From Rhynchopus sp. YZ270_cl-10 (taxonomy: Eukaryota > Euglenozoa > Diplonemea > Diplonemida > Diplonemidae), in the NCBI GenBank assembly GCA_964035575.1, contig OZ037843.1, forward strand, positions 62,001 through 126,000: 64,000 nt of DNA. Direction: 5' to 3'. This document shows, piece after piece, positions 55,780-64,000 of the stretch. Position 1 is the first letter of the stretch. The number at the start of each line of letters is the position of its first letter. The translations under genes and the position numbers were made by a program. The notes beneath the pieces were generated by a model, which saw only the letters and a list, made by a program, of their open reading frames with translations, was not told where the DNA came from and did not search any database.

Positions 55780-56000
55780 GTAATAAGGAGTTATCGTCTG
55801 TCACATTCCTCCATGTATGCGTCACACTTGAGGTATGTGCACCTGGGTACCTGGGCCCAGAATTATTTTGCTAATACCCACTTTTTGAAAAATGGGTATC
55901 AAGAATGGGTATTGGTTTTTGGGGAGTTGTTAGAGAAGTTAACCCAAAAAATGAAAGATGAGTGTCTTGTAAAAGACAGTCCTGATGTTCACCACATGAG
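55780..56000. repeat. Dispersed repeat C, copy 2
   Basis: Same order of words as 49440-49690: AGTTATCGTCTGTCACATTC, GTGCACCTGGGTACCTGGGC, GGGAGTTGTTAGAGAAGTTA, GAAAGATGAGTGTCTTGTAA. It ends near GTTCACCACATGAGTGTGGTG. Confidence 0.7.
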
Positions 56001-56117
56001 TGTGGTGTATGTGTGCGAGAGATGGGGAGCACGGGAGGGAACAAACGACTCGTGGATACTGAAACATCACCTGAAATTGAAGTCACCAAAAATGCACACA
56101 CAAGGATAGACAACCTA

Positions 56118-56448
56118 CCGTAAAAATATTTATTCTGGGCTGTAACTATTCTGAGACAGAAGTATACTGGACCGGAACAAAACTGGAACACTTGGGGTTT
56201 TTGGGGGTGTCCCAGTTTTGTTCCGGCCCAGAACAGTTCTGTTGGGGTAGAATTTTTATCCCCATTCCCACCCCACCCAGGTGCATAGTGCATCTTTGGG
56301 CAAAAAAAATTCGTCGCACTCCTCGTTTTTTTTTGACAAGGCACGGATACCCCCCCAAAACAATGCTGGTACGGAACAAAACTGGAACAATCGACGATTT
56401 TTTGGGGTGTTCCAGTTTTGTTCCAACCCAGAATAAATATTTTTACGG
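56118..56448. mobile_element. Tc1/mariner-type MITE with TA target duplication (331 bp)
   Basis: Perfect 22-bp TIRs (56118-56139 and 56427-56448; CCGTAAAAATATTTATTCTG plus GG), flanked on both sides by TA (56116-56117 and 56449-56450). Inside, GGAACAAAACTGGAACA and its complement form further hairpins near each end. No coding capacity. TA duplication and size fit a mariner-like non-autonomous element. Perfect TIRs suggest recent movement. Confidence 0.8.
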
Positions 56449-58407
56449 TATGCGGAACTCAGCTGCATCCACTCGACGTTTTGGATAAAGAAAACCAGAG
56501 GCGAAAGGGGGGTTTCGGGGGAAAAGTTTAATTCTTGAACGCATCCCCACACTCAGTATTTTTTTGTGGTTTCGACAATCACCTGTCCGAGGACGGGTTC
56601 TGTACACAAAGTCGCCCGAAGGCTAATTATGAACGTAAAAAAAATGGCAAATTTCCTGATGTGTGGCGCACAGCTCTGTTCCTTGTTTATGTTTCCCCCC
56701 ACCCCCCTACTTTCTTTGTGGTTGTTGTCAGATACGCTCAATCGCCTATCGAGTTTTGTTTGAATAGCACGGAACTCCTTGTGGATCCATGGAACGACAG
56801 TATCATATGTGATACGAGGGAAACATTTTGAGGGGGGAAAAAAGGGGTGTCGTTGAGAAAAACAAACAACGGACGCGATGTGTGAAAAATTCTCGAGAGA
56901 CTCGTTACTCTTTGCTTGTTTGCTCAAAAGGCTGAAAAACGGGAAGAGGAAAAATACTGGAAAAATACATGACACTTGTGACTAATATGTCACAAGGGTC
57001 ATGTCACCGAAAAAATTATTAAGGTTGTTTGCTGTTCGCTTCCACTCACTTCCAAATTTTTTTCTCGACTTGATAACGGTAAATACGCAGATTTACGGTT
57101 TGAAGGTGTTTGCCTAAAGTACAGAAAATTGTTATGGAGCACAAAGGGGAAAAGAGAGGGGGAAAACAAGCGGGGGAGGTGGATACGAGAACGCGCGACT
57201 TTTCACGAGGGTCTCGAGCATGGTCTCACATACTACGTGTTTACTAAAAACAAAACGATTGTTTCTCTGCGCGTGACATATTGTGAGGGATAAAACATTA
57301 ATGAAAATGTCCTCACCCTCGTCACCAGGTCGTGGGCTGGACCTAAAACTGCATCCGGGGGTCCTTTCGTGGCACTTCCTCCAGAAACCCTGTGAAGGTC
57401 TTGGCCTGAGGGTACAAAGTGCTGGGATGGCTAACCCTGGGAAATGAAGGTGGTCACACACTGTGGAGGTACACACCCGATCCCTAATGAGTCAACACTA
57501 CACCTAGGTGCCGGCCTATTACTCGTCTAGTAGGCAAGGGGGAAGTACAGACACCACCGCAGCCAGGACACCTCCCTGAGGCTCTTTACAATGATGAGAA
57601 TATTAACCAAAACCCCACACCAAGTGTGACTCTCACTCACACCGCTGGCGGGCACACTTCGGCACGTGCCTGTGAGGGCTGCCCTGATTGATCTTCCCAG
57701 TAACTAGCGAATGCTGCCTGAGTATAAAAAAAAATGTATTATCACTACTTCCCACTCGATGAGACGGTGCTTCCGAAACCACTGTGCCATCGAAAGTGGT
57801 GTTCATGTTTGAGATGCAGGGGTGGAGAATAAAATCTGTTACATCAAAGAAACGCGTGCTTATTGTTTAATCTTGTTCCCCCCCCCAAAAGTCCCGAAAA
57901 CCCCCGAAAAGCCGCGTCCTGAAGTAAGGGGGAGAGGTGGAGCACAAAAGGGGGGAAGGGGAAGACGGTAAGACTCATGGCGACCGACGAGCGCGTCCTT
58001 CAGTTCCAGATGCATTGCATACTCGTACAAAATTACCCAGTTAACGAAAACATCGAGGGTCTTGGAAAAGACGCTCCTGATGGTCACACAGATGAACTCA
58101 AAACAGTGTAGTGTAGAAAACAATGGAGAAGTCAGCAAGACATACATGGGGCCTTCTTTCAAATGATATAACGTGAATGAAATGTTACAGGATTGTGACA
58201 TTGCTTGTCATTTGGTTGTGGCCTTTCTAATGGGGGTATTGGCCTCACACTAAGTTTTGACCGCCCCTTGAAAAATCATTTGTGGGCCAGATTTTCAAAA
58301 AATAAAATAGTTGACCAAAAATGTGTTCTCGTCCTGTGCTGGACGTAATTGCATCCGGGGGCCCTTTTGTGGCACTCCACCTGAAACTCTATGAAGGACA
58401 ATAAGCA
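56449..58407. other. Gene-free interval before cyclase gene 2 3' end
   Basis: Contains a rearranged copy of 47290-47515 (about 56725-56880 and 57245-57300), a copy of the cyclase 5' flank (57071-57180) and a piece resembling the cyclase 3' flank (GCATCCGGGGGTCCTTTCGTGGCAC, about 57350). Also present is the 3' flank proper from about 58140. No gene seen. Confidence 0.5.
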
Positions 58408-61026
58408 TCAGTGCAGATCCACAACGAACGGTGCATAAGCCTTCGCCGTCACATAGCCGGTAAGCTCTTCGTAAGGTGTGCGTTGGTCCTGAGCGACGCT
58501 GTCCAGCAGAGAAGACGCCTTCTCAAAGTCCTGTTTGATGATGTGCTCGAAGACCTCGTTCCACAGTGCGTGCGGGTTGTTTGAGGCAGACTCCAGCTGG
58601 TACATCCACTCCTCGTTTTCGCTGCTGCACAGACCCTTCACAGCAAACACAGTCTGCACCTTGTCACTCAACTTCTGGTACAGCACAGCACCTACACACT
58701 GGAGCACTACCTGTCCCTCAGCCTCACGTGATACGTTACGGTCAACGACACCAGGAAAGTTGTACTGCTTCTTGTTCCAACGCTCAAGCACAACCACCCA
58801 CGACATGGACTGCGAGAGAATCGACACCTTCTTCATCCCCTTGCAGCCCATGTTCCCGACACGTGCCTCGCCTGTCGTGCACCCATACGAGATCTTGTGC
58901 ACATCGCCAAGTGCTGTTGCAACTTCGTGAGCAGCATGCACACAGGCAACACTGTGCGACGGCTTCGGAACAAAGGCGTTGAAGGTGGCAAGCATCTTGT
59001 CGCCAGCAAACGTGTCGCACACACCCTTGTTGTGTAGCACTGCTGTCAGCATCCTCTCAATCACACCTGCGTGTGCGGAGAGCACCTCTGCGTCCTTGTG
59101 CTTCTTGCAGAAGGCGTGCCACGACACGACGTTCATGTGTGCCAGCGACACCTTCTTCTTCTTCATCCCTTCCACACGCAGCAGTGCCTTCTGGTGCTGT
59201 ATCTCAACAACTGAACTCTGTGTCGTAGGTGAATGACCGGACATGCCTGACTGCGACCTCGTCTCCCGTGAGGACTTCGTTACGGACACTTCCTCATTCT
59301 CGGTGTCGTTGACAAGCACACTCTGTGGCATGTAGTTCCGGTACTCCACCAGGTTCCCCACCATGGTAACAAAGCTGCGCTGCATCATCCCCACTTCACT
59401 CAGCTGCGACACTGCACGGCCCGTGTCCACAGCCTCCAGGTCCATCACAGCCACACTTGCCATCTCACTCCCAAGCTTCAGCAGAGGTGACGTGATGTAA
59501 CGTGTGAACACAACAGCAATGGCAAGAAGTCCTATCACCGCAACAGCCGTCACAATCACCATCACAATCACCGCATCCTCCTTCTGTGCGTCTGCAGAGG
59601 ACAGATCTGATGCCACCTTCGCACGGATTGCATTCGTCGACGCATCGATCGTATCCATCACAGACGCCCGAGGCACAAGAAGGGTTGAATACCAGAAGAT
59701 CGTGCTGTGTTCAATTTTCGACGTAATTGTCCAGAAGTCCGTACCGTTCGAGTCAGACCACTTCAGGAAGGAGTCCTCTGACATCTCCACAAAGTCTTCG
59801 TAGTTCCGCGGGTGTGTGAACACAAACCGCCCGTGCTCTGCAATCACTGAGGGGATGTGCGACGTCGCGTCTTCCATCGAGTGGTTCGTGATGTTGATGC
59901 TGATAACAATGGGTAGAACCGCACCCCGCCAGTTAGTCATTGTCGACGTCACCACCTGCCGTCCTCTGTTGTACGCGACAAGTGTCCCCACTGCACCAGA
60001 CACACGGTCGTCCTCCACCAGGTACAGCGACGTGCCGGTCGGGAGCAGCTGTGCACGCACCACGTCGGCCACCCCGTCTGCAGTCAAGGTTGCACTGACG
60101 GAACCCACACGCTTGCCCTGCTTGGGGAACATCGTGTACATATCTGGGTGGGTGTAGGTGTAGGTGAGCACCCAGGCCACGTAGTCAAACTGTACATGCA
60201 TGGGTGTGTACATAAGGGTGTCTGCAGGGTCCAGAGGTGGCTCATCGGCACTCAGGTAGTGCAGCTGTCTCCCACGCTGGGCAACGACCGGGTTGTCAAG
60301 GGGTTCGACGCCAGCGATGGGGAAGATGCACAATCCACGCAGCAAATCTTTGTTGTAGTCAGGGTTGTAGTTGCACGGCAGTGAGGGGTCTCTGATGTCG
60401 CCCAGTTCGTTGATTTCTGTGTATATTGAGTAGTCGGAAAGTCCCTCTGCCAGCGTCAGGTGGTCACGTGACTCATACAGCATAAGAATCTTCGTGCCGT
60501 TCGTAGGTAGCACACCACTCGCAGGATTCGCAATCCTGTGTGTGAACCGCGAGCCCCACCCTGCAAACCCGTCACCCCTCTTCCACGGAACAGGATGTGC
60601 CGCACTCCACGCGTAAGCTTCGTGATTGATCTCGGTCACCCCAGCCGTCATCCCAGCCTTAAAAGCAGACAAGGCCGCAGGACGCATTATTTTGCGAGAA
60701 AAGGCGGGGTTCGTGGTGACGTTTGGGTGGTGTGCCCTCGCCAGGTTGGCAAGCGCGATAATGAGCTGCTCAGGAACCTTCAGGTACTCCTTCACAGCGG
60801 TTTCCACGTTGCCAAGCACAGAGCGCAGGTAGCGTGACGAGACCGTTTCGATGTCCGCCGTACCACTGTCGAGACACATCCCGAAGCCCTCGTCACCTGT
60901 GTCACGTGCCTTCTCCAGAAGGTCGTCCCATGTTGACAGAGTGAAGCCACCGATGATCGCACCTGTCGACAGAATCAGCACCACACACAGCAGTATTGTC
61001 AGCGACTGGATCCCGCATGACACCAT
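58408..61026 (-). CDS. Receptor with Cache-like sensor, HAMP-like linker and cyclase-like domain, copy 2 (872 aa)
   Basis: Paralogue of the 49986-52601 protein with the same layout: TM1, about 450-residue extracellular Cache-like region, TM2, HAMP-like segment, cyclase-like domain. Changes concentrate in the extracellular part (for example HVQFDYVAWVLTYTYTHP against QVAWDTVYWGLSYTYTHP, and TSTMTNWRGAVLPIVISINI against MYNITNWRGKIISVVSSMNI). TM2, HAMP and most of the cyclase-like domain are almost unchanged. The same catalytic positions are altered. The frame is open 95 codons upstream, but that extension is not in frame in copy 1, so the shared ATG at 61024-61026 is used. The pair looks like receptors sharing output but differing in ligand recognition. 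Confidence 0.85.
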   Translation of the reverse strand: MVSCGIQSLTILLCVVLILSTGAIIGGFTLSTWDDLLEKARDTGDEGFGMCLDSGTADIETVSSRYLRSVLGNVETAVKEYLKVPEQLIIALANLARAHHPNVTTNPAFSRKIMRPAALSAFKAGMTAGVTEINHEAYAWSAAHPVPWKRGDGFAGWGSRFTHRIANPASGVLPTNGTKILMLYESRDHLTLAEGLSDYSIYTEINELGDIRDPSLPCNYNPDYNKDLLRGLCIFPIAGVEPLDNPVVAQRGRQLHYLSADEPPLDPADTLMYTPMHVQFDYVAWVLTYTYTHPDMYTMFPKQGKRVGSVSATLTADGVADVVRAQLLPTGTSLYLVEDDRVSGAVGTLVAYNRGRQVVTSTMTNWRGAVLPIVISINITNHSMEDATSHIPSVIAEHGRFVFTHPRNYEDFVEMSEDSFLKWSDSNGTDFWTITSKIEHSTIFWYSTLLVPRASVMDTIDASTNAIRAKVASDLSSADAQKEDAVIVMVIVTAVAVIGLLAIAVVFTRYITSPLLKLGSEMASVAVMDLEAVDTGRAVSQLSEVGMMQRSFVTMVGNLVEYRNYMPQSVLVNDTENEEVSVTKSSRETRSQSGMSGHSPTTQSSVVEIQHQKALLRVEGMKKKKVSLAHMNVVSWHAFCKKHKDAEVLSAHAGVIERMLTAVLHNKGVCDTFAGDKMLATFNAFVPKPSHSVACVHAAHEVATALGDVHKISYGCTTGEARVGNMGCKGMKKVSILSQSMSWVVVLERWNKKQYNFPGVVDRNVSREAEGQVVLQCVGAVLYQKLSDKVQTVFAVKGLCSSENEEWMYQLESASNNPHALWNEVFEHIIKQDFEKASSLLDSVAQDQRTPYEELTGYVTAKAYAPFVVDLH

Positions 61027-61290
61027 TGTTCTGAGGTGTACAGAAAGGGAAGAAAGTGTCTGCGGATGTGTGGTGGTGTGTGGATGCCTTGTGAGGGTAA
61101 CTCTTGCGAAGTCGCGTTGTAGCGATTTCACTGTTGATAACGGTAAATAGCAGATTTCCGGTATGAATGTGTTCGCCTGAAGTGCAGAAAGGCTGTCATG
61201 GAGCACAGGGGAGATAAGAGAGGGGAAACAAGCGGGGAGTTTGAATGGGGTTTTATTGAAGTTTTTTATATGTTTGCTTTGTGCTCTTGT
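61027..61290 (-). promoter_or_regulatory. Conserved 5' flank of cyclase gene 2
   Basis: Matches 52602-52875 with small indels, including GTGTGGATGCCTTGTGAGGG and TGTTGATAACGGTAAATA. It probably contains the promoter, but no core element can be named. Confidence 0.35.
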
Positions 61291-62379
61291 TTTTTTTTTG
61301 TTTTGTAGCATGGGTGTCTGGGGGGGGAAAAAAGTTTTTTGGGGAAATAGCTATTATTTGGGGGTAAACTTATTCGGGGGCCCCCTTTACTTTGAGGGTG
61401 ATACCTAAAATAAAAAATGGGTATCAAGAATAGGTATTGGGGAGTTGTTAGAGAAGTTAAACCAAAAAATGAAAGATGAGTGCCTTGTAAAAGACACTCC
61501 TGATGTTCACCCACATGAACATGATGCAGTGCGGTGTGTCACACCGGAGATAACATGTCTGTGTACTTAAACTCAGACTCGTGCTTTTTTTCACACCTTT
61601 ATGGTTCATCGAATCTCTTGATAACACTCAAAAGCGCTGCCAGAGTGTCACAGCCATGCGGAAAGCTCAGCTACTCAAGAAATCTTAATGTACACACTTT
61701 GTTGATTCTAAAAACGGGGTGGGGAAAAAATCGCGAATAGAAAAAATGGGTGAGATATTGAAAAGTTGGAACGCTTCCTCACCCAGATCACACATATGTC
61801 ACTTTCACAAGTGTCATGTCCCCGAAAAAAATAAATACATTACAACTCCCTATAAGGACCCCAAAAATGCAAATACGGAACCCTTTTAGCTTGTTCCCTT
61901 GAACCATACATGTTGGTACGTACGTAAAACGTGCAAAAAACGCGCAAAAAACGTACAAAAAACACAAAAACGTACTACGTTTTTCAAAAATAATCAAAAT
62001 AATCACTTTTTATTACAACATCACAGCAAAAATAATATTTTTGCTCTGTGTTTTTGGTACGTTTTAGTACGTTTTTTTGCGCGTTTTTGTTACGTTTTTA
62101 TGACGTTTTTTATGGGGTGTCCCCAACCCCGGTGAAATCCGGGCGAAATCGGGTGAAATCGGGCGAAATCGGGCAGAAACAGGGTTTTTTGGCTTCTGTG
62201 AGGGTTTGGCCCAGTAAAACACCCAGAAACCGCGCTTTTCGAGATTTCCGGGCTGGGTCTGGGTGAAATAAAAACAAGTAATTGCTATCGGAAAAAAAAC
62301 GGGGTGTGATGTGGAACTCCATCCTGTAGAAATAATCTACAACACGCCCAGCATTCTGCTCTTCTGCAGGTATTCTAAC

Positions 62380-62600
62380 GCTCTTCGTACGCTGCCAGAC
62401 CCACTGGGACGCCAGCATCTGAAACGTTCAAGAAGGGGGGCTGTCCTCTTCTTCCAGCACCATCTGCTCGATAGCGTTGTTGGACGCCCGCTCGGCAGGC
62501 TCGGCGTGTTCCAGCTCGTTTTTGTCCACAGGCTCCCCACATTGTCGTCGTCGTTGGAGCAGTGCGGAAGGAACACAGAATGCACAGACTACAACACATC
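62380..62600 (-). pseudogene. Coding-like relic of unknown family
   Basis: The minus strand reads ELEHAEPAERASNNAIEQMV and, in a neighbouring frame, FLNVSDAGVPVGLAAYEER before a stop. Both look protein-like and the DNA is GC-richer than its surroundings. The frame changes near a run of six cytosines. No domain is recognised, and it could be the end of a decayed transposon or host gene. Confidence 0.3.
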
Positions 62601-62816
62601 GATCACACCAGGCGCATCAGCACCTCCAGCAAATCGCCAGGATGCTACGGTGGTTTTGAAAATCGCGCGGAGTTTTCCACAGCACACCCCGCTTTTTTCT
62701 TAGCAATTACTTGTCCTTGTTGTTATTGTTGTTTTCAACCACCTTCCTTCAACCCTTGTAGGATCAGTTGTTATATTTTTCGCGAAAACATGAAATTACA
62801 CATTTCAAGAGAACAA

Positions 62817-63000
62817 ATTAAAAAGGGTCCTTATTTGCATTTTTGGGCTCCGCCCGTGCAGTGGTGGGGTCAATCTCGAAAATTGGACAATTTTTTGACC
62901 ACTTAAATTTTGAGAAATATGAGCCCGGTTGCTTATACGTGGGGCCCATTTTCGGCTAAAATTTTCCTCAAAATCTGGTTTTGTAAAATTGACCCTTTAC
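62817..63000. repeat. Dispersed repeat H, copy 2 (inverse)
   Basis: Reverse complement of about 37490-37660 with few changes; shares CGCCCGTGCAGTGGTGGGGT and CCCATTTTCGGCTAAAATTT. Confidence 0.7.
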
Positions 63001-63127
63001 TCCCCCCCCACATCGATTTCAATACTATACCTTACTTCACCTACGGTTGCCCTTACAGGGGGGTGAAGGAAGGTAAGTTGAAAAATCGGCCACTTTCGTT
63101 GAGCAGAACCCCTTTAGGTGACTCACT

Positions 63128-63577
63128 GTACACAGTACACAGTACACAGTACACAGTACACAGTACACAGTACACAGTACACAGTACACAGTACACAGTA
63201 CACAGTACACAGTACACAGTACACAGTACACAGTACACAGTACACAGTACACAGTACACAGTACACAGTACACAGTACACAGTACACAGTACACAGTACA
63301 CAGTACACAGTACACAGTACACAGTACACAGTACACAGTACACAGTACACAGTACACAGTACACAGTACACAGTACACAGTACACAGTACACAGTACACA
63401 GTACACAGTACACAGTACACAGTACACAGTACACAGTACACAGTACACAGTACACAGTACACAGTACACAGTACACAGTACACAGTACACAGTACACAGT
63501 ACACAGTACACAGTACACAGTACACAGTACACAGTACACAGTACACAGTACACAGTACACAGTACACAGTACACAGT
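63128..63577. repeat. Heptamer minisatellite (ACACAGT)n, about 64 copies
   Basis: An essentially perfect 450-bp array of a 7-bp unit, ACACAGT on the plus strand and GTACTGT (rotated) on the minus. It gives stop-free frames on both strands (repeating VHSTQYT or CTVYCVL), which are not genes. Confidence 0.97.
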
Positions 63578-64000
63578 TTGGGTGGGTATTGGCACAAACC
63601 ATTGTAGGTACACGCGCCAATAACGTTCAACCCGCTCCTCCAGGCTGTTTCCTAATTCTGGAAATTTTCCGGAAAATTCCGACATCTGGAAGCAAATATT
63701 TTCCCTGAAAAAAAGTGGGCTCCAAAACATGCCGCGATTGGCGTTTCCGGAATCCGTCCGCGCTGTGGTGGGGCCACTTTGCCGAAATGGCCAAGTTCTT
63801 GGTTTTGGTCAAACCCCGCCCAAGCTCCCCACCGCCAACCCAAAAAAAGGAATTTTTGAAATCCGGGCGAAATCGGGCGAAATCGGGTGAAATTGGGTTC
63901 AGGTGGGCACAGGTGGGCCCAGGTGGGCTCTAGGGGGGCGATTGTGGGCTGGTCTCGGGACACCACAATTTTATTAAAAACATTTTTTGATTATTTTGCG
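63578..64000. other. Right window edge, dispersed repeats
   Basis: Includes a relative of repeat H (63725-63815), a GAAATCGGGCGAAATCGGG tract (63860-63895), AGGTGGGC repeats, and GGGCGATTGTGGGCTGGTC at 63937-63955, shared with 23709-23727. No gene seen. Confidence 0.55.

Larger units (their letters stand above)
61291..63127. other. Repeat-rich interval without intact gene
   Basis: Holds repeat C copy 3 (61400-61560), a GAAATCGGGCGAAATCGGG array (62133-62175), coding-like relic sequence (62330-62600) and repeat H copy 2 (62817-63000). Inverted ACGTTTTT / AAAAACGT runs at about 61920-62110 could form a hairpin around 62000. Confidence 0.5.

Noticed and set aside
61027-61311. 95-codon N-terminal extension of cyclase gene 2
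   Set aside because: The matching region in gene 1 is out of frame, and TM1 begins a few codons after the shared ATG, so the extension is 5' flank.
63053-63730. Long open frames on both strands over the (ACACAGT)n array
   Set aside because: A 7-bp unit without stops is open in all frames; the repeated heptapeptides on both strands are a by-product, not genes.

Overview
The window looks like nuclear DNA of a unicellular eukaryote. It carries very long intronless open reading frames (up to about 2,700 codons), secreted proteins of tandem EGF-like modules, single-pass receptors ending in a cyclase-like domain, BspA-type leucine-rich repeats, AT-rich intergenic DNA full of simple repeats, and many inverted-repeat DNA transposons. 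I see no bacterial operon, rRNA, convincing tRNA, CRISPR array or virus-like element. The lineage cannot be fixed from the sequence alone; an intron-poor protist is the safest description.

Layout. (1) 1-20.8 kb: head-to-tail array with a 10,033-bp period of a giant gene on the minus strand, with one partial and two complete copies. The product is a DUF3638/DUF3645-type helicase-like ATPase. Spacers and C-terminal halves are identical between copies, while the N-terminal halves differ in short, mostly amino-acid-changing patches. (2) 20.8-23.9 kb: nest of inverted-repeat elements, one inside another. (3) 23.9-25.0 kb: a 368-codon gene, possibly methyltransferase-like. (4) 25-33 kb: foldback and MITE elements, dispersed repeats, and two direct copies of an EGF-repeat gene, one lacking an EGF module. 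(5) 34.2-43.4 kb: tyrosine-recombinase (YR) transposon neighbourhood. It has two intact, identical, oppositely oriented copies forming 1.66-kb inverted arms around a 2.8-kb spacer with a hAT transposase relic, then a heptamer minisatellite and two YR deletion derivatives. (6) 45.7-49.4 kb: a third EGF gene and an LRR/zinc-finger/AT-hook gene. (7) 50-61 kb: two direct copies of a Cache-TM-HAMP-cyclase-like receptor gene, separated by a long-TIR transposon, an LRR-gene fragment and a TA-flanked MITE. (8) 61-64 kb: dispersed repeats and a 450-bp heptamer array.

The apparent host genes are all on the minus strand and most belong to local duplications (3 helicase-like, 3 EGF, 2 cyclase-like). This is what an accessory, recombination-prone region would look like, with surface or signalling genes, diversifying paralogues and stacked mobile elements. 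The best candidates for something new are the patchwork-variable giant ATPase array and the TIR-bearing YR elements with hairpin-forming flanks. Family assignments were made by eye from motifs, without database searches.
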